From Nitrospira sp. (GTDB lineage: Bacteria; Nitrospirota; Nitrospiria; Nitrospirales; Nitrospiraceae), in assembly GCA_005116965.1 (NCBI GenBank), contig SWDG01000007.1, forward strand, positions 1 through 63,880: DNA of 63,880 nucleotides, in the 5' to 3' direction. Every line of letters begins with the position of its first letter. Positions within the stretch are counted from its first letter, which is position 1. This document shows positions 61,691 through 63,880 of this stretch, piece by piece. The position numbers were made by a program, and so were the translations under genes. The notes under the pieces are model-generated. The model was not told the DNA's origin, did no database searches, and saw nothing but the letters and a program-made list of their open reading frames with translations.

Positions 61691-62248
61691 ATGATCAGAA
61701 TAGTTCCCATCTTGATTTTGTGCGGTCTTCTCGCCGCTTGCCAGAGTACCCCTGGCGTGCCTCCTCCGGTCGTACATGACCTTACCCGCTTGGCTTCCGT
61801 CAAATCTATCTACATCGAGGACCTTGGGAAGGAAAAGGACGCTGATCTTATCGAGGGCTCCGACATTGTCAGAGACGAGATTAGTGCAGGATTGGGCAAA
61901 TCAGGCCGTTTTTCCGTCGTCGACTCTCCACAACAGGCCGATGCTCTCCTCACAGGATTAGCTGGGTTCGAGAAATGGTACCATGGCATGGAGGGATTCT
62001 ACGGGTTGGAGGGTGACCTGGATACACATTACTTAGGAGTCGGACATTTTCAATTGCTTGAGTCAAAGACGAAGCAGCCTATCTGGACACACGAGTATGA
62101 AAAAGGTCTCTTCAAGCTGCACCAAACCGTGACAAGTCGTGTCGCCGAGCAAACAGTAGGCAAGTTGCTTCAAGACGCAACACTTGCGGATAGTGGAAAA
62201 CCATCACCACAACCCAGCAAACCGGTCACCACCGATCCTGCACCCTAA
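61691..62248 (+). CDS. Lipoprotein of CsgG/DUF4136-like type
   Basis: This 185-aa protein has a lipoprotein signal ending LAAC (Cys17) and an aggggac ribosome site. The alpha/beta body (LTRLASVKSIYIEDLG, SGRFSVVDSPQQADALLTG, KQPIWTHEYEKG) has the pattern of CsgG- or DUF4136-type periplasmic lipoproteins. It ends with a polar Pro/Ser-rich tail. Function is unknown. Confidence 0.75.
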   Translation: MIRIVPILILCGLLAACQSTPGVPPPVVHDLTRLASVKSIYIEDLGKEKDADLIEGSDIVRDEISAGLGKSGRFSVVDSPQQADALLTGLAGFEKWYHGMEGFYGLEGDLDTHYLGVGHFQLLESKTKQPIWTHEYEKGLFKLHQTVTSRVAEQTVGKLLQDATLADSGKPSPQPSKPVTTDPAP

Positions 62249-62634
62249 CCTTTTCCTGCCCTGTTGAAGCGTACCTGTGAGGCACCCTTAGGTGGCGAGC
62301 CAGGTCCGCTGATCGTCTGATAAACCTCGAGCAGGCTGCGGATCACTCGTTCTGACTTCTGTCGCTGAGGTGCTGTCCATGGCCCTGCCCTCCGATACAG
62401 TCCAATCTTGCTGAGCGATGGAGCATCAATAGGGCCACCAGGCTCTTTGATTGTAAGACACTGAATACTGTGTGAGTTTCATATATGCAGATTGTGATTC
62501 ATCCTCGCGCACGGCATGTACAAGAGTGCACGTCATAGTCTGATGGGACAGCCACACCCCTACATTTGAGGCATTGTGGAAGTCCAGTCGGCTCAGCGAT
62601 AAGTGACAGGCACCGGTCACGACCAGCCTCCACC
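62249..62634. other. Gap with a possible minus-strand reading-frame remnant
   Basis: On the minus strand, bases 62245-62478 are open for 77 codons to a TAG but have no ATG or GTG start. The translation (for example LSKIGLYRRAGPW and SERVIRSLLEVYQTISGPG) looks protein-like, and its stop overlaps the stop of the plus-strand lipoprotein. It could be a decayed gene end. Otherwise I see no feature. Confidence 0.4.
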
Positions 62635-62859
62635 ATGTCACAATTCTTAAATTTGAGCCAGCACGCCAGCGATGAGGAAGTTCACTACCTGACGTCCCTG
62701 CTTGTCTATCATCTCGTTGATCGGTGTGGAGGGGAATTGCAGTTCACTCCCGAGGATATGCGACAGATCCGAGAGAAGCTCGCCAGCAAGATGGTGCAGA
62801 TCCGACTCGGGAATGACTTGCGACTTCGCATCATCGATCGCCTACCCGAACTCCAGTAA
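62635..62859 (+). CDS. Small hypothetical protein
   Basis: The start is taken at ATG 62635 (74 aa), removing a doubtful extension. It is helical and acidic (SDEEVHYLTSLLVYHLVDR, FTPEDMRQIREKLASKM) with no cysteine. There is no family match or strong ribosome site. It stands alone between a lipoprotein gene and a minus-strand barrel gene. Confidence 0.55.
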   Translation: MSQFLNLSQHASDEEVHYLTSLLVYHLVDRCGGELQFTPEDMRQIREKLASKMVQIRLGNDLRLRIIDRLPELQ

Positions 62860-62974
62860 GCAACCTGCTCGTAGAGGGTAGAGGGCCACGAAAGCCATCA
62901 TCCTGGTTCGATCCCTCCCCCCACCCATCCCGATTGGTGAGAGTCATAGCCAGACCGATCTTTGCCATGCTCTC

Positions 62975-63736
62975 CTACAGATTGATAAACAGCTGAAATA
63001 AGATAATGTGGTTCATCTGATTCGCCAAGTTGGGAATCGACCGGCTGTTGAGGAGCTGATTTTGGTAGCCCACGTCCAGATTGACATATTTCGAAAACGT
63101 CCGGTTGATCCCGACAAAGACCCGGTTTTGGTCGAAGCCGGCCTGGGGTCCTCGCGCGCCGACTGTGTTCAGGTTGACAAAGATTTCCTCATATCCGACA
63201 AGAGCCCATTCTGGGGCCATGGGTAGTGGATACTGCCCCCGCAACATCGTGCGGAACCGGACGGCAGTGCCGTCCACGTGCTCAATCCAACGTTCCTCAA
63301 GGCGCGTACGACTGGTGATCGTGAAGGAGTCGAACTTTCGTTTATAGAGCACTTGCTGATAGATGCGACTCTCATCGAAGAACGGCGACTGTGGAGGCGT
63401 ATGCCTCTGATTAAAGTTGCCGACCCAGGCATAGCCCTGCCAGATCGAGAGATTCTCCGTCAGTTGATAGCCGAGCGCGGGGCGAAGGATCAGCTGATCG
63501 ATATGGCCGGCCTCATCCAGATCGGCGAAGCGTGGGTTGACTTCCATATAGGCAAGAAAGGATGACGGCAGCTTCACCGTCATAAATACGGGTGACCATA
63601 GGCGGAAGTCCTGGCTGAATGTCGAGGTAGACTGGGCGAAGGTTTCTGCCCCCACCAGCAGACTCCACGCAAAGGCCACGATTGCAATCCCTTGCCCCCA
63701 CTGACGTGCTTGTTGATTGGCTGCTGGACACTGCAT
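62975..63736 (-). CDS. DUF2490 outer-membrane protein
   Basis: The ATG at 63736 follows ggagggggaat, giving 253 aa instead of the longer frame. A signal peptide ends TFAQS (about residue 36). The beta-rich body has the DUF2490 pattern: DFRLWSPVFMTVKL, LILRPALGYQLTENLSIWQGYAW, TRLEERWIEHVDG and ending IILFQLFINL. DUF2490 members are predicted outer-membrane barrels. It faces the small plus-strand gene. Confidence 0.82.
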   Translation of the reverse strand: MQCPAANQQARQWGQGIAIVAFAWSLLVGAETFAQSTSTFSQDFRLWSPVFMTVKLPSSFLAYMEVNPRFADLDEAGHIDQLILRPALGYQLTENLSIWQGYAWVGNFNQRHTPPQSPFFDESRIYQQVLYKRKFDSFTITSRTRLEERWIEHVDGTAVRFRTMLRGQYPLPMAPEWALVGYEEIFVNLNTVGARGPQAGFDQNRVFVGINRTFSKYVNLDVGYQNQLLNSRSIPNLANQMNHIILFQLFINL

Positions 63737-63880
63737 GATTCCCCCTCCAAGCTGGCATAGGTTCGATATTCTCGAGAACACCCCACATCCTATTCTCAAG
63801 GAACACGATCTCCATTTCTGCTTTTCTCACCTCATCACAACCCTTGGTCAAGGCAGACAAGTCTGTACGTCGCTTTCGGC

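Overview
The window reads like a chromosomal segment of a Nitrospira-type nitrite oxidiser (Nitrospirota). This is inferred from gene content: a hopanoid C-3 methylase (hpnR), a DabA/DabB inorganic-carbon uptake pair next to an isocitrate dehydrogenase as expected for a reductive-TCA autotroph, several sigma-54 activators, and many lipoproteins and OmpA/DUF481/DUF2490 envelope proteins. No rRNA, tRNA, CRISPR array or insertion sequence was recognised. Genes are dense, with many ATGA-type overlaps.

Layout. 0-4.6 kb is an accessory patch: the end of a HEAT-repeat protein, a cytosine-5 methyltransferase divergent from an HNH nuclease gene broken by one in-frame amber codon, a DUF1810 protein, a HicB/HicA pair and a palindromic repeat. 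4.6-8.2 kb holds a GAF/AAA+ sigma-54 activator followed by an inverted repeat, a -24/-12 promoter and a three-gene stress-like operon (DsrE-like, flavin-binding PNPOx-like, DUF1348). 8.2-12.2 kb (minus strand) is an envelope and osmotic block: small exported protein, OmpA lipoprotein, MscL, DUF481 protein and a response regulator with Glu at the phospho-acceptor site.

12.4-18.1 kb (minus strand) is the best candidate for an undescribed system. A coiled-coil protein is followed by a membrane-anchored OmpA-like protein, a Ras/Rab-like small GTPase and a PAS/AAA+ sigma-54 activator. The last three genes overlap by 4 bp at each junction. Directly downstream lie three phased operator-like palindromes and a -24/-12 promoter in front of a small unknown gene. 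This could be a complete circuit from envelope sensor to GTPase switch to sigma-54 output.

18.3-30.3 kb carries MscS, an AsmA protein without its N-terminal anchor, three consecutive exported proteins of unknown function (one with two CxxCH haem motifs), hpnR and its neighbours, a DUF1295 protein and an RmlD-like reductase. 30.5-41 kb has a large hybrid histidine kinase, EttA, a HugZ-like protein, a TIR-membrane-repeat protein, an FAD monooxygenase and a TumE/TumA-type toxin-antitoxin pair. 41-47.5 kb has a four-gene minus-strand operon (1074-aa membrane protein, two alpha/beta hydrolases, and a 55-aa four-cysteine protein) and SelO.

47.6-60.3 kb (plus strand) appears to be an inorganic-carbon module: sensor kinase and NtrC-type regulator, a possible sigma-54 promoter, a SulP-type transporter, UspA, isocitrate dehydrogenase with a separately encoded C-terminal-like domain, a detached NuoL-tail-like protein, DabB, DabA and a PII-like protein. 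The transporters would supply HCO3-/CO2 to a carboxylating enzyme of the reductive TCA cycle. The final 3.5 kb encodes outer-membrane and lipoprotein genes.
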